Numbered from the stretch's first letter, positions 54,145 through 63,092 are shown. The stretch is DNA of 64,000 bases from Symploca sp. SIO3C6 (GCA_010692425.1 JAAHHJ010000018.1:62001-126000); one strand, 5' to 3'. Numbers and translations are program-made. Notes: generated by a model not told the origin, from the sequence alone.

Positions 54145-54405
54145 TTCCCGCCAAGAATTCTCTTACTTCAAAGCAAGTAGAAAAACTACAGAAAGCCTTA
54201 AAAGAAGAAAAAAATGCTGGTATAAGAAAAATAATTCTCATCTTTCTATTACTTAATAATGGCAAAACACAAGCTAAAATCGCAGATTTTTTGGGGTGTT
54301 CGTTAAATATTGAAGAACTAGAGTCTTGGTTACATCAACTTTCAGATGAAGGGAAATTAATTATTAAGTGGGGAAGAAAACTTAAAAATAAAGGTAATGC
54401 TCTGA
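54145..54405 (+). pseudogene. IS630-type transposase N-terminal remnant
   Basis: A frame without a start codon (open from 54100, recognisable from 54145) reads SLTSKQVEKLQKALKEEK, IRKIILIFLLLNNGKTQAK and IADFLGCSLNIEELESWL, matching the N-terminal helix-turn-helix of IS630/Tc1-type cyanobacterial transposases. It ends at TGA 54403 in an unrelated tail. The DDE catalytic part is missing, so this is a scar. Confidence 0.55.
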
Positions 54406-54500
54406 ACACTGTTTAAATGCACAATAGCTTACCAACCCAACGAACTATGAACCATGTGTCGCAGCATGGGTGTAGCGCATACCATGAGCTATTCTGTTGC

Positions 54501-55106
54501 TCAATCACCTCCACGGTAGTAAAGTTCGAGAAACTGGAAAAATTTCTCACACAGTACTTGATCTCTACCCCCAACCTGCATTTCTTTGGTAATTTCCTCA
54601 ACAGCCTGCTGCCAGTAAGGATTATCGCCGTGAGGATTCTTGCGGGAACGATTTCGTCTTTTATTGATAATCGCATCTGCAATATTGAGTAGCTGAAAGA
54701 CTTGAACGATGTAAGGAATCTTATCGCCACTCAAGCCGTCGGGATAGCCCTTGCCATCAAGCCTTTCTTGGTGAGAACGTACCAAGGGTGCAAACTCCTT
54801 GAGAGATGAGTGCTGTTTACAAATAAGTTCTGAGATTTCTGGGTACTCTCGAATTTTAATCCAATCTTGCTCATTTAAACGACCTTGCTTGAGCAAGATA
54901 GCGTCGGGAAGACTAATTTTTCCCAAGCCGTGGCAATAACAGAGGAAAACTAGCTGACGCATTTGCTCTGGAGCTAATTTCAGCCAGCGCCCAAAGTGCA
55001 AACCCATAGTCCGCAGTCGATAGCACCGCAAGCCAATTGCGACGTTTCGAGCTAGCTGGATTTGCTCAAGGAAATTTAAAATCTCGGCATCGCCGGGATG
55101 AAGCAT
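54501..55106 (-). CDS. Degenerate HD-GYP-like protein
   Basis: This 201-residue protein aligns with the C-terminal domain of cyclic-di-GMP phosphodiesterases. The HDxGK metal motif is changed to HGLGK at residues 59-63, losing the metal-binding Asp. The second motif is kept as HQERLDGKGYPDGL (112-125), including GYP, and FQLLNIADAI (about 137-146) matches the next helix. Without the Asp, hydrolysis is unlikely, and the protein may bind a nucleotide or partner instead. No receiver domain or other sensor is fused. The gene lies downstream of hflX on the same strand, with 113 bases between. Confidence 0.72.
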   Translation of the reverse strand: MLHPGDAEILNFLEQIQLARNVAIGLRCYRLRTMGLHFGRWLKLAPEQMRQLVFLCYCHGLGKISLPDAILLKQGRLNEQDWIKIREYPEISELICKQHSSLKEFAPLVRSHQERLDGKGYPDGLSGDKIPYIVQVFQLLNIADAIINKRRNRSRKNPHGDNPYWQQAVEEITKEMQVGGRDQVLCEKFFQFLELYYRGGD

Positions 55107-55183
55107 TAGACTTTAGAGGTTACTCTATGTCTCTATTGAGATTATCGCTCACGATCAACAATGCCAACCCCTGCTCTGTTTAC

Positions 55184-55225
55184 TCGCGCTCGTAGCCCGC
55201 GCTATACTTCCGAGTGAAGTTAGCG
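55184..55225 (-). repeat. Dispersed repeat, copy 2 (inverted)
   Basis: Reverse complement of the 18818-18858 repeat, with a perfect 25-bp block at 55184-55208 and the CGCTAACTTC block at 55216-55225. It ends within the last bases of hflX, at its 3' end. Confidence 0.9.
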
Positions 55226-56974
55226 TGGGGAGGATGTTACCGCGTAATGCACTAACTGAGATAATTTTTGACGCAGATTTTCTAATCCCAGGCCCTTGCT
55301 TGCTGAAATAAACACAGCCTGAGGAAATTCTTCTTGAGCCAGTGCCAGGGTATTGCTGTCTACTTCATCAATCTTATTAAACGCCAATAGTATTGGTCCT
55401 GGTGTCAGGGGCATATCTGAGAGAATCGACATCACGGAGCGAATGTGACTTTGCCATGCCAGATGGGATAAATCTACTACGTGAAGTAGGGCGTCAGCTT
55501 CGGTGACTTCTTCTAAAGTGGCGCGGAAGGAATCTACAAGCGGCGGAGGCAGTTCATGGATAAAGCCGACAGTATCGGTAAGCAGAATTGATTGCGGTTT
55601 CCCTGCAACTGCATCTACAATCTGTAGTCGCCTGGTAGTAGGGTCTAGGGTAGCAAACAATTGATCAGCAGTATAGACCTCAGCATTAGTTAACGTGTTT
55701 AATAGGGTAGATTTTCCAGCGTTAGTGTAACCAACTACAGCAATAGTGGGGATTTCATGCTTCTGACGCCGTTGCCGCAACCGTGAGCGATGGGCTTGCA
55801 ACTGGTTTACTTCCTGTTGCAGTCGAGCAATACGACGCTGAATTGCTCGACGCTCAGTTTCTAATTTGGTTTCACCAGGGCCGCGAGTGCCAATCCCGCC
55901 GCCCAAACGCGACATGGCTTTACCACGCCCTGTGAGACGAGGTAGCATGTATTCTAGTTGGGCAAGTTCCACCTGTAATTTACCGGCTCGGGATTGGGCT
56001 CTTTGGGCAAAAATATCTAGAATTACTTCTGTGCGGTCTACAACACTAACACCCAGTTGGGATTCGAGGTTACGAACTTGTGCTGGTGAAAGATCACGGT
56101 CAAAGACTACCAGGTTAGCTCCGATAGTTTGTACTGTCAAGGCAATTTCATCGACTTTCCCAACACCGACAACTGTCTGGGGATGGGGGCGTGAGCGGTT
56201 TTGCCACATCGTCTGCAATACTTCTCCCCCAGCAGTGCCCACTAACCTAGCAATTTCTGCTAAGCCGTCTTCAAATCGCTCTGGCGTCATTTTATCAGTC
56301 ATCAAGCCGACAATCAGTACCCGGTCTTGTTCAATATCTCGGGCATCTAAATGCTGAACAATAAACTGTCGGCGGAATTCTTCCTCTAGTCCTTCGACTA
56401 AATCTAGAAAGTCTTGCTTGCTGAGTACGTCTAAACTTAGGGGTGGTGACATAGTCCAGCTAAGTCCAAAGTTGGCACTCTGGGCTTGATCAGGAGTTGG
56501 TGTTTCCTGTTGATTAGGAGGTAACAGATGGGCTAGGTAAGTTTCTTTGATATAACCTGTAGCGCCACCACCCCGCCGTTCAAATCCTGCTCCTGTAGTC
56601 GTGAGTATCACTAAGGCGTCTAGTCGCTGAATTGCCATGGCAGTTAAGCAGGATTGCTTAGGGGTTTCTGATTTGAATTGGGTAGCAAGACAGCGAATCC
56701 CACACAATCTTTCTGCCCCGTAACGTGGCAATTCCATAGGCGGAATTTTCGTCTGAGAAGGATTGCCAACACCAATGCGAATTACCTGTCCTCTGCGGTT
56801 AATATAGGCGCACAAAGGCTGTTTGATCTCAGTACTGATTGCTGCCAGTCGCTGGGCAAATTCTGGCGTTGTCAAGCGATCGCCGGGCAAGCGCTGGTGA
56901 TACAGCCGCTTGAGCTGCTTGAGCTGACTAGGCTTGAGACCTTTAAGATGACCGTAGATAGTTTCGATAGGCAT
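55220..56974 (-). CDS. hflX: GTPase HflX
   Basis: This protein has 584 residues from ATG 56974, preferred over a longer frame to 57025 since the shorter one starts MPIETIYGHLKG. HflX splits stalled 70S ribosomes. The HflX domain 1 region has FDRDLSPAQVRNLE and VDRTEVILDIFAQRA, then the linker SRLGGGIGTRGPGETKLE. The G domain has G1 GYTNAGKSTLLN, G3 DTVGFIHELP and G4 FNKID. The N-terminal 200-residue extension ahead of the core domain occurs in cyanobacterial forms. The downstream end overlaps a dispersed repeat. It follows the TPR gene on the same strand. Confidence 0.93.
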   Translation of the reverse strand: MPIETIYGHLKGLKPSQLKQLKRLYHQRLPGDRLTTPEFAQRLAAISTEIKQPLCAYINRRGQVIRIGVGNPSQTKIPPMELPRYGAERLCGIRCLATQFKSETPKQSCLTAMAIQRLDALVILTTTGAGFERRGGGATGYIKETYLAHLLPPNQQETPTPDQAQSANFGLSWTMSPPLSLDVLSKQDFLDLVEGLEEEFRRQFIVQHLDARDIEQDRVLIVGLMTDKMTPERFEDGLAEIARLVGTAGGEVLQTMWQNRSRPHPQTVVGVGKVDEIALTVQTIGANLVVFDRDLSPAQVRNLESQLGVSVVDRTEVILDIFAQRAQSRAGKLQVELAQLEYMLPRLTGRGKAMSRLGGGIGTRGPGETKLETERRAIQRRIARLQQEVNQLQAHRSRLRQRRQKHEIPTIAVVGYTNAGKSTLLNTLTNAEVYTADQLFATLDPTTRRLQIVDAVAGKPQSILLTDTVGFIHELPPPLVDSFRATLEEVTEADALLHVVDLSHLAWQSHIRSVMSILSDMPLTPGPILLAFNKIDEVDSNTLALAQEEFPQAVFISASKGLGLENLRQKLSQLVHYAVTSSPR

Positions 56975-57017
56975 ATGAGACCAGTGAACTGGTCTATAGA
57001 ATTTACATATTCCTATT

Positions 57018-58244
57018 TTACCCATCTGCTTTTTGAATCAGTGCTTGAAAGTGTTTATTGTCTCGCATCAGTTCAAATGTTGGGTCAGTTGCAGCCTTGT
57101 GCCGATAGGAATGGGGGTTGATTTCAAAAGTTTTTTGCAGGTTTTCAATTACTGCCGTTGTTTTGCCCTGTATGGCATAACAACGAGCTTTGTGGTAAAA
57201 TCCATCTTCATAGTAGGGGCAAATTTCTGTGGCTCGAGTTAAGCTAGCGATCGCTTCTTGGTAGCGACCCAATTTTTCTAGGACCATACCACGCATTCCC
57301 CAACTCCAAAAGAATTCAGGATCAATTTCCATAGCTTTTTCATAGCTAGCAATTGCTTCTTGGTAACGACCGAAATTAGCCAAGAGCATGCCTCGGGAAA
57401 CCCAGGCGAATTCGTAGTCCGGTTTTGCCTCTATAGCTTGTTCATAGGAGATAATTGCTTCTTGGCATTGACCCAATTTTTCCAAGGCTAGTCCTCGATC
57501 CTTCCAGCAGTAGTAGTTGTCTGGCTTGAGTACTAAGGCTTTGTCATAGTTAGCTATCGCCTCTTCGTTTCGATCTAATTTACTTAGGGCATTGCCTCGG
57601 TTTGCCCAAACTGCACTGTCGGTAGGATTAATTTTTAGGGCTTTGTCGTAGTTAGCTATTGCTTCTTCATAACGGTTTAGTTGTTCGAGGGCATATCCTC
57701 GTCCATTCCAAGCAGCGTGATCCTCTGGCTGCATGTCGAGGGCGATTTCATAGTTGGAGATTGCCTCTTCATAGCGGGCACAGTTGCAGAGTGCATCGCC
57801 GTAAGATCGCCAGCCCCAGTGATAGTCTGTCTCCATTTCTAGGGCTTTATTGTAGTTGGCAACTGCTTCTTGATCACGTTTTAGAGCTCTGAGAGCGTAA
57901 CTGCGATTTTGCCAAGCGATGCGGTAGTTAGGATTAACTTTTAGGGCTTGGTCATAGCTGGCAATTGCTTGTTCGTAGCAACCTAGTTTTTCTAGTGCCA
58001 GTCCTCGATTGTTCCAGGCATCGTCGTAATTGGGCTTAATTTCCAAGACTTTTTCGTAACTGGCAATTGCTTGTTCGTAGCGTTCCAAGTCACTCAGAAG
58101 GTTGCCCTGCCAGTACCAAGCATAACTGTCATCTGGTTGTATTTCTAGGGCTTTTTGGTAGCAGGCGATCGCTTCTTCATAGCGACTTAAGCTACGCAGT
58201 CTATCGCCTTGCTCACGCCAACTGTAGTAGTTTTGCTCTGTCAT
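57018..58244 (-). CDS. TPR-repeat protein
   Basis: This 408-residue protein consists of about eleven 34-residue tetratricopeptide repeats, with the consensus AWYWQGNLLSDLERYEQAIA-like pattern: (A/G)W, G, L, RYEEAI, YDKAL and P positions. No signal peptide, transmembrane helix or effector domain is present, so it likely acts as a soluble scaffold. The gene is directly upstream of hflX (43 bases from the chosen hflX start) and probably co-transcribed with it. Unlike the TPR-CHAT array, the repeats are diverged in sequence. Confidence 0.88.
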   Translation of the reverse strand: MTEQNYYSWREQGDRLRSLSRYEEAIACYQKALEIQPDDSYAWYWQGNLLSDLERYEQAIASYEKVLEIKPNYDDAWNNRGLALEKLGCYEQAIASYDQALKVNPNYRIAWQNRSYALRALKRDQEAVANYNKALEMETDYHWGWRSYGDALCNCARYEEAISNYEIALDMQPEDHAAWNGRGYALEQLNRYEEAIANYDKALKINPTDSAVWANRGNALSKLDRNEEAIANYDKALVLKPDNYYCWKDRGLALEKLGQCQEAIISYEQAIEAKPDYEFAWVSRGMLLANFGRYQEAIASYEKAMEIDPEFFWSWGMRGMVLEKLGRYQEAIASLTRATEICPYYEDGFYHKARCYAIQGKTTAVIENLQKTFEINPHSYRHKAATDPTFELMRDNKHFQALIQKADG

Positions 58245-58463
58245 CTTGAGAATTATGTTTAAACTCGTAACCTTATGATCTTAGCGACCTAATTTGCGCC
58301 GTCCATCTATCGTTGGCAAGTAGTCTTGTTATCTGGGAGTTGCAGTCAGAATGTAATACGGAAAACTGCTAGTTTTGTGTTAAAACTACATCATTAACTT
58401 TACCATCAAAAGAACCAAGTTATCTTAGAAGAGGGTTAGCGAAGCTGGGCAAAGTACTAAAGT

Positions 58464-58694
58464 ATGATTAACAAACAAGTCAAAGTTAAACCAAATTCCC
58501 AGAAACAAAGTATAGAAGAAGCAGTAGATGGAACCCTCAAGGTAAATCTGAAGTCACCGCCAATAGATGGTAAGGCTAATAAGGAATTGATCAAACTATT
58601 GGCAGAAAAATTTAATGTGCCAAAGTCTCAAATCATAATTAAGTCTGGTTTATCTTCAAGACATAAACTCATTCAAATTAATACAAATTCTTAG
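58464..58694 (+). CDS. DUF167 (YggU-like) protein
   Basis: This 76-residue protein has the DUF167 pattern: [44 protein letters not shown] and [12 protein letters not shown]. This small alpha/beta family is widespread (YggU) with no defined biochemical function. The length is typical. It stands between the TPR gene and pdxJ; no ribosome-binding site is obvious. Confidence 0.85.
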   Translation: MINKQVKVKPNSQKQSIEEAVDGTLKVNLKSPPIDGKANKELIKLLAEKFNVPKSQIIIKSGLSSRHKLIQINTNS

Positions 58695-59008
58695 AAGTGT
58701 ATTAATTGAGTAATTCAGAAACTAGGACTATAGGATACTAAGAAAATATAATCGACAGTTTTTGTAGTTTAGAAAAGAGAGCTAATAATCCTTACTTTTA
58801 TTGATTGAATCAATAATAACAATAAACTTTATTTCTTTTACTTTAGTTTCACATATTAATTTAGTCTAACAAAAGAAGAACCAAACCTAAATAAATATGG
58901 CAATTTTTAACAAAAGGTTACTTCGGCAGGGAAGCTTCCCAGTGTAGGTCGGTTTCATTGTAGGATAAACGGCTGTAGGACTCGCGCTAGTTCAGGAGCA
59001 GAAAGTAA
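58695..59008. other. AT-rich spacer upstream of pdxJ
   Basis: A 314-base AT-rich spacer with a short GGGAAGCTTCCC palindrome (58928-58939). No gene. Confidence 0.4.
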
Positions 59009-59731
59009 GTGCTGACACTCGGTGTCAATATTGACCACATCGCTACGATTCGGCAGGCAAGGCGAACCGTGGAACCGGATCCAGTTGCGGCAGCAGTGTT
59101 GGCGGAACTTGCTGGTGCTGATGGCATTACAGCACATTTGCGGGAAGATCGGCGTCATATTCAAGATCGTGATCTTCGCCTCTTACGACAAATAGTGCGG
59201 ACTCACTTAAACATGGAAATGGCACCCACTGAAGAAATGGCGGCTATTGCCCTTGACATTAAACCGGATTACGTTACCCTGGTACCTGAAAAACGAGAAG
59301 AAGTAACAACAGAAGGAGGACTAGATGTTGCTTCTCAAATTCAGCGCCTGAGTGAAATGGTTGCTAGGTTACAGGGGGAAAGAATTCCTGTAAGCTTATT
59401 TATTGATGCTGATCCAGTCCAGATTGATGCTGCTGCTAAGATCAAAGCTAAATTCATTGAACTGCACACTGGCTGCTATGCCGAAGCAAGGGATGAGGAG
59501 AGTCAAAATAAGGAACTAGCGGCGTTAGTCCGGGGATGCCAACAGGCAATTGCTGCTGGTTTGCGAGTTAATGCTGGTCATGGTTTAACCTACTGGAATG
59601 TTCGTCCTGTTGCTGACATTGAAGGTATGGAAGAACTCAACATTGGACACAGCATTATCTCTAGAGCATCTCTTGTGGGTATAGAAAGGGCTGTCCGAGA
59701 AATGAAGCAGGCAATGTGGGGAAATTTGTAG
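59009..59731 (+). CDS. pdxJ: Pyridoxine 5'-phosphate synthase
   Basis: This 240-residue TIM-barrel enzyme condenses 3-amino-2-oxopropyl phosphate with 1-deoxyxylulose 5-phosphate to PNP, the vitamin B6 route. Blocks: [56 protein letters not shown] and [16 protein letters not shown] 59009 is the start, with AGGAG about 11 bases upstream. It lies in the same orientation as ycf54. Confidence 0.95.
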   Translation: MLTLGVNIDHIATIRQARRTVEPDPVAAAVLAELAGADGITAHLREDRRHIQDRDLRLLRQIVRTHLNMEMAPTEEMAAIALDIKPDYVTLVPEKREEVTTEGGLDVASQIQRLSEMVARLQGERIPVSLFIDADPVQIDAAAKIKAKFIELHTGCYAEARDEESQNKELAALVRGCQQAIAAGLRVNAGHGLTYWNVRPVADIEGMEELNIGHSIISRASLVGIERAVREMKQAMWGNL

Positions 59732-59845
59732 GGTTGTTTTTAGTACTTTTAGGTATTCTTAAAGGTTCTGAATGTATTAATTAAAACTGCCCTTAATTCT
59801 GGAAGAAAGCTCACAACTAACTACTAACAAATAATAACTGGCAAA

Positions 59846-60175
59846 ATGCAAACTTACTACTACGTTTTGGCAAGTCAAAGTTTTCTCTTGGAAGAAGAAC
59901 CTTTTGAGGAAGTACTCAGAGAACGCACTAGGAACTACCAGGAAAAGGAAAAAGAAATTGATTTTTGGCTAGTTAAGCAGCCGGCGTTCTTGGAAGCGCC
60001 GGAAATAGCAGAAACCAAGGCTAAATGCCCTCAACCGTCGGTAGCTGTAATTTCTACTAATCCTCAATTCATTACCTGGTTAAAACTGCGTTTGGAATTT
60101 GTTTTAACTGGTGAGTTTCAAGCCCCTTCAGATACTATTGCTGAGCCTTTAGCAAGTTTGGCATTTGTATCTTAA
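59846..60175 (+). CDS. ycf54: Ycf54 protein, partner of the Mg-protoporphyrin monomethyl ester cyclase
   Basis: This 109-residue protein begins TYYYVLASQSFLLEEEPFEEVL, followed by ERTRNYQEKEKEIDFWLVK and ISTNPQFITWLKLRL, matching cyanobacterial/plastid Ycf54 (PF10674-like). Ycf54 binds and is needed for function or stability of AcsF, the ring-E cyclase. The acsF gene lies at 41682-42758. Length is typical. The gene follows pdxJ by 114 bases on the same strand. Confidence 0.93.
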   Translation: MQTYYYVLASQSFLLEEEPFEEVLRERTRNYQEKEKEIDFWLVKQPAFLEAPEIAETKAKCPQPSVAVISTNPQFITWLKLRLEFVLTGEFQAPSDTIAEPLASLAFVS

Positions 60176-60289
60176 ATAACTGATTTTCTCTGCCTAACAC
60201 TACCGGTATTGGCAGAGTAAGGCGGTACTGTCTGGATAGATAATTTACTGAAAGTCTGGGTGCATCCCAAAGTTCCAAAATAAAGGAAG

Positions 60290-60306
60290 GCAGGCAAGAT
60301 GCCTGC
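60290..60306. repeat. GCAGGC-AAGAT-GCCTGC short palindrome
   Basis: Six-base arms around a five-base loop; a widespread short palindrome in cyanobacterial spacers. Confidence 0.7.
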
Positions 60307-60336
60307 ACCACAAATTTACTAACATGGGATACTCCG

Positions 60337-60365
60337 GAAAGCCTAGGATATTTTCCTAGGCTTTC
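60337..60365. terminator. Perfect 12-bp hairpin between convergent genes
   Basis: GAAAGCCTAGGA (60337-60348) pairs with TCCTAGGCTTTC (60354-60365) with a 5-nt loop. It lies between ycf54 and the convergent 60432-60746 gene and may terminate one or both, though no T run follows. Confidence 0.5.
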
Positions 60366-60431
60366 AAAAACAATAAGCATAACTAAAGCTATTGCTTACG
60401 TTTCTTGGGACAGTTAAAACCTTTGTTTAAA

Positions 60432-60746
60432 TTAAATGTGACCAAAAGCGATAAACGTGAAAGCGCAATCTTCAGGTCTATCCATTGATGAAGTTACAGG
60501 GACAAAGTACCTTGAATCAAGCTCAACAATGGCAATTGACTTGTCAAAGCTCTGCCACTCATTTCCGTAAATCGTACAGACTGCTGCTGGCGTACCTGCA
60601 AACGGTTGATCGAACTCGATTATATAGGTACCCGACCAAATTCTGTGGGCACGGAAGCCTTCACCAGACAGAATTTTACCGTCTGAAGACATAACACCGT
60701 AGACGTGCTGGGTTGCTTTTCCAGCTGAATCTTTAAAAATTGCCAT
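60432..60746 (-). CDS. Small beta-rich protein, tandem paralogue A
   Basis: This 104-residue protein is not recognised. A short basic N-terminus is followed by alternating strands: HVYGVMSSDGKILSGEGF, GTYIIEFDQPFAGTPAAVCT and EWQSFDKSIAIVEL, with a final CAFTFIAFGHI. It closely resembles the neighbouring paralogue at 60839-61138. The GxYxIxFxxPFxxxPAxVCTI unit resembles beta-sandwich domains in phage tail-fibre and invertebrate lectin-like proteins, but this is not certain. AGGAG precedes the ATG. Both copies are transcribed in the same direction with 92 bases between. Confidence 0.6.
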   Translation of the reverse strand: MAIFKDSAGKATQHVYGVMSSDGKILSGEGFRAHRIWSGTYIIEFDQPFAGTPAAVCTIYGNEWQSFDKSIAIVELDSRYFVPVTSSMDRPEDCAFTFIAFGHI

Positions 60747-60838
60747 GACGGGCTCCTGTTAAATTTACAGCCCCTGTAGGGTAGGGTAAGTTTGTCGATA
60801 TATTCTTTAAGTGTCTTGGCGACGGTTAAAACCCGTAT

Positions 60839-61138
60839 TTAGACGTCACCAAAAACAATAAACGTGAAAGTACAATCCATTGGCATTTTAGGATCTGAAG
60901 TGGTGCAGATGAAGCCACCTTCCCAAATCTCAATAATCGCTATTGACTTGTCAAAAGTCTTCCACTCATATCCGTTAATTGTGCAGACAGGTGCTGGAAT
61001 TTTTGCAAAAGGCTGCGCAAATTCTATGACGTAGGTTCCCTCCTTAATTTTTCTGGATTTGAAGCCTTCACCAAACCACATAACACCGTCAGACCAAACG
61101 CCACCATAGATATGCTGATGCTTCTCAATAATAGCCAT
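60839..61138 (-). CDS. Small beta-rich protein, tandem paralogue B
   Basis: This 99-residue protein pairs with the paralogue at 60432-60746: shared blocks are HIYGGVWSDG, GEGF, GTYVIEFAQPFAKIPAPVCT, EWKTFDKSIAI and CTFTFIVFGDV. The copies differ most near the N-terminus and in the region VELDSRYFVP versus EIWEGGFICT. AGGA precedes its ATG. No signal peptide is present. No function can be given. Confidence 0.6.
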   Translation of the reverse strand: MAIIEKHQHIYGGVWSDGVMWFGEGFKSRKIKEGTYVIEFAQPFAKIPAPVCTINGYEWKTFDKSIAIIEIWEGGFICTTSDPKMPMDCTFTFIVFGDV

Positions 61139-61998
61139 GAGGAAATCCTGTTATTAAATTTACCGCTACCAATCATACAAGGTGAAAAAAAAATGCGCAA
61201 GTATTAAAAGTTTTTAGGTTAATTCTCTCGTAAATAGCTTGCTTTGTTTCTTATGTAAAACAAGTACAGAATGCGGCACTTAATTGTACAATAAAATAGT
61301 TTAAAAAAATGAACCATATGAAAAATTAATGAGTGTAGACAGATCTACAAAAGTTGTGCTAATCAATTTTGCATGTCAAGTGCACAACTGTAGGAAAAAG
61401 GAATTATTCTTGAGGATTTAAGAACTTACGACGCGAGCAAGATGCTGGTATTTTGACCCAAAACTTTTGCCTTAAGTCACTTTTGTAAGTAGATAGGTTT
61501 ATGCATTACCAAGGTTTTCTTATCTAATTTTCAAAAAACTTTCATTGCTAATTCAGGGTAGGGGTTCATTCTAGTAAATAAGCCAAGATAAGAAGCAAAG
61601 AGAAAAAATGTCACATCTTGTTAAATCACGATGCAATTGCTTTACGTCAGCTCTGAACAACTAACTGTCTTTGGCACTGTCCCTATAGCCTTCCGGGCAT
61701 TATTCAACAGGGCAATTACTTCTAACCGTGTCATTGCTGTAGTGAGCTTCTCATCATTTTCTCATTTAACTTTCAAGAAAACTTCAGTTATTTATCATTA
61801 CTTTCTCAGAGTCACCAAAGATATTGTTACAGAAGCAAGAGAAGACACAAGATCAAGAAATCTAAGGAGTCACAGTCAGATAAAACTGCAGCACTTGGCT
61901 ACTGAGGTAATTACTTTAACATCAAAAAAATTACCAAGTTATTCCTCAGAAAAATTGTTTGTACCTTAAACGAATAAAACATATAAGGCAAAATAGAC
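61139..61998. other. Intergenic region without a convincing gene
   Basis: An 860-base AT-rich region. An open frame at 61631-61969 shows neither domain features nor a ribosome-binding site, and its start overlaps a repeat-like segment shared with 7864-7900. The promoter of the 61999 operon should be in the last 100 bases. Confidence 0.4.
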
Positions 61999-62349
61999 AT
62001 GAAAACTATGGAAATTAATAACACACAAAAAAATGAAGTTAAGGTACCCATTGTGTTGGCAGGAAAATATAAAATCAAGGCAGAAAAGCGGGAACGTTTT
62101 TTAGAACTTGCCCAATTTGCTGTAGAACCAACTAGAAAAGAAGCAGGTAATATTAGCTACAATCTTTATGAAGAAGCTGGTGTGCCTAATTCCTTTATTT
62201 ACTTTGAAGAATGGCAAAGCAGAGTAGCTTTAGCAAAACACTTGAGACAACCTTATATTATTCCTTTATTCAAAGAATTTCCGGAATTAATAGATGGAGA
62301 AGCAGATGTAAGGGTTTATGATATCAATAGTTTAACCTATGGATTATAG
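61999..62349 (+). CDS. Antibiotic biosynthesis monooxygenase (ABM)-domain protein
   Basis: This 116-residue protein carries the YgiN/ABM ferredoxin-like fold: strand VLAGKYKIKAEKRERFLEL, NISYNLYEEAGVPNSFIYFEEWQSRVALAKHLRQP, and a C-terminal strand VRVYDINSL. The EEW pair is typical of the quinol monooxygenase-type branch. It starts a same-strand run with 62521, 63093 and 63517 genes. The substrate is unknown. An ATG at 62008 is a possible alternative start. Confidence 0.85.
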   Translation: MKTMEINNTQKNEVKVPIVLAGKYKIKAEKRERFLELAQFAVEPTRKEAGNISYNLYEEAGVPNSFIYFEEWQSRVALAKHLRQPYIIPLFKEFPELIDGEADVRVYDINSLTYGL

Positions 62350-62421
62350 CGGTATTGATTAATGAAACACCCCGATAAGGTTTCAGTAATTATCACCAAA
62401 TTGCTAATTATTACTACTGCT

Positions 62422-62449
62422 GGGGAGATGGGGGATGGGGGGATGGGGA
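62422..62449. repeat. GGGGAGATGGGGGATGGGGGG octamer-like repeat
   Basis: G-rich run in the 171-base gap of the operon, same family as 4087-4127. Confidence 0.8.
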
Positions 62450-62520
62450 CAGGAAAAGATAACTTAAGTGTACAACAGCTTACAAGTTTTCAAGTTAACT
62501 AAACAGAAGAGCAAGATTCA

Positions 62521-63090
62521 ATGGCTAAGCGAATTAACTACTACCAAGATTTAACTGCCGACTATTCAAAACCTGGCTTAATTCCTGATGAACTCAAAGG
62601 AAAGCTGATTGCTAGGGGTGAAGAAATGGTGGCAATGAAAGAGGAGACTTTGCCAGAAATTAATTCTGATTACACTCTAGAGCAAATAGAACAAGAAAAT
62701 AAAGAATGGTGGCCTACTCATTGTGAAGCTTTAAGACAAGGACGGGGAGATATTTTAACAGGTGAATATCGCGATGATCTGGTTTATTTCTGTCAAGATG
62801 GCCCTTATCAAGGCTTAGAACAACAAAAAGCGCGAGAGTTGCATTGGTGGGCATTGATTGCTCAACCTGGGGCAACAATGGTGTGGCCTATCGTCATGTT
62901 TTCTGGGGAACATACTTACTTTGAATGGAAATGTTTAGATGATGAAACCCACGAAACTATTGCTAAAGGTAATGTAACTTGGGTTCGTCGTGGACATCGA
63001 GGAGGGTGTTATTTAAAAACCGAGCAACTCACTTTCTACCGCGATGTTTTTGCTCCTGATGAACTATTGAAGTTAATCAAAACTGCGTAA
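62521..63090 (+). CDS. NTF2/SnoaL-like protein
   Basis: This 189-residue protein has a helical N-terminus followed by an NTF2-like core: EALRQGRGDILTGEYRDDLVYF, QGLEQQKARELHWWALI, TMVWPIVMFSGEHTYFEWKC and GNVTWVRRGHRGGCYLKTEQLTFYRD. The conserved polar/aromatic pocket suggests a catalytic or binding role like SnoaL, but the usual acid/base residues cannot be fixed by eye. It is separated by two bases from the next gene, indicating tight co-translation. Confidence 0.72.
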   Translation: MAKRINYYQDLTADYSKPGLIPDELKGKLIARGEEMVAMKEETLPEINSDYTLEQIEQENKEWWPTHCEALRQGRGDILTGEYRDDLVYFCQDGPYQGLEQQKARELHWWALIAQPGATMVWPIVMFSGEHTYFEWKCLDDETHETIAKGNVTWVRRGHRGGCYLKTEQLTFYRDVFAPDELLKLIKTA

Positions 63091-63092
63091 TC

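Noticed and set aside
61631-61969. 112-residue frame upstream of the ABM gene
   Set aside because: No ribosome-binding site or domain, and the first part overlaps a repeat-like segment shared with 7864-7900.
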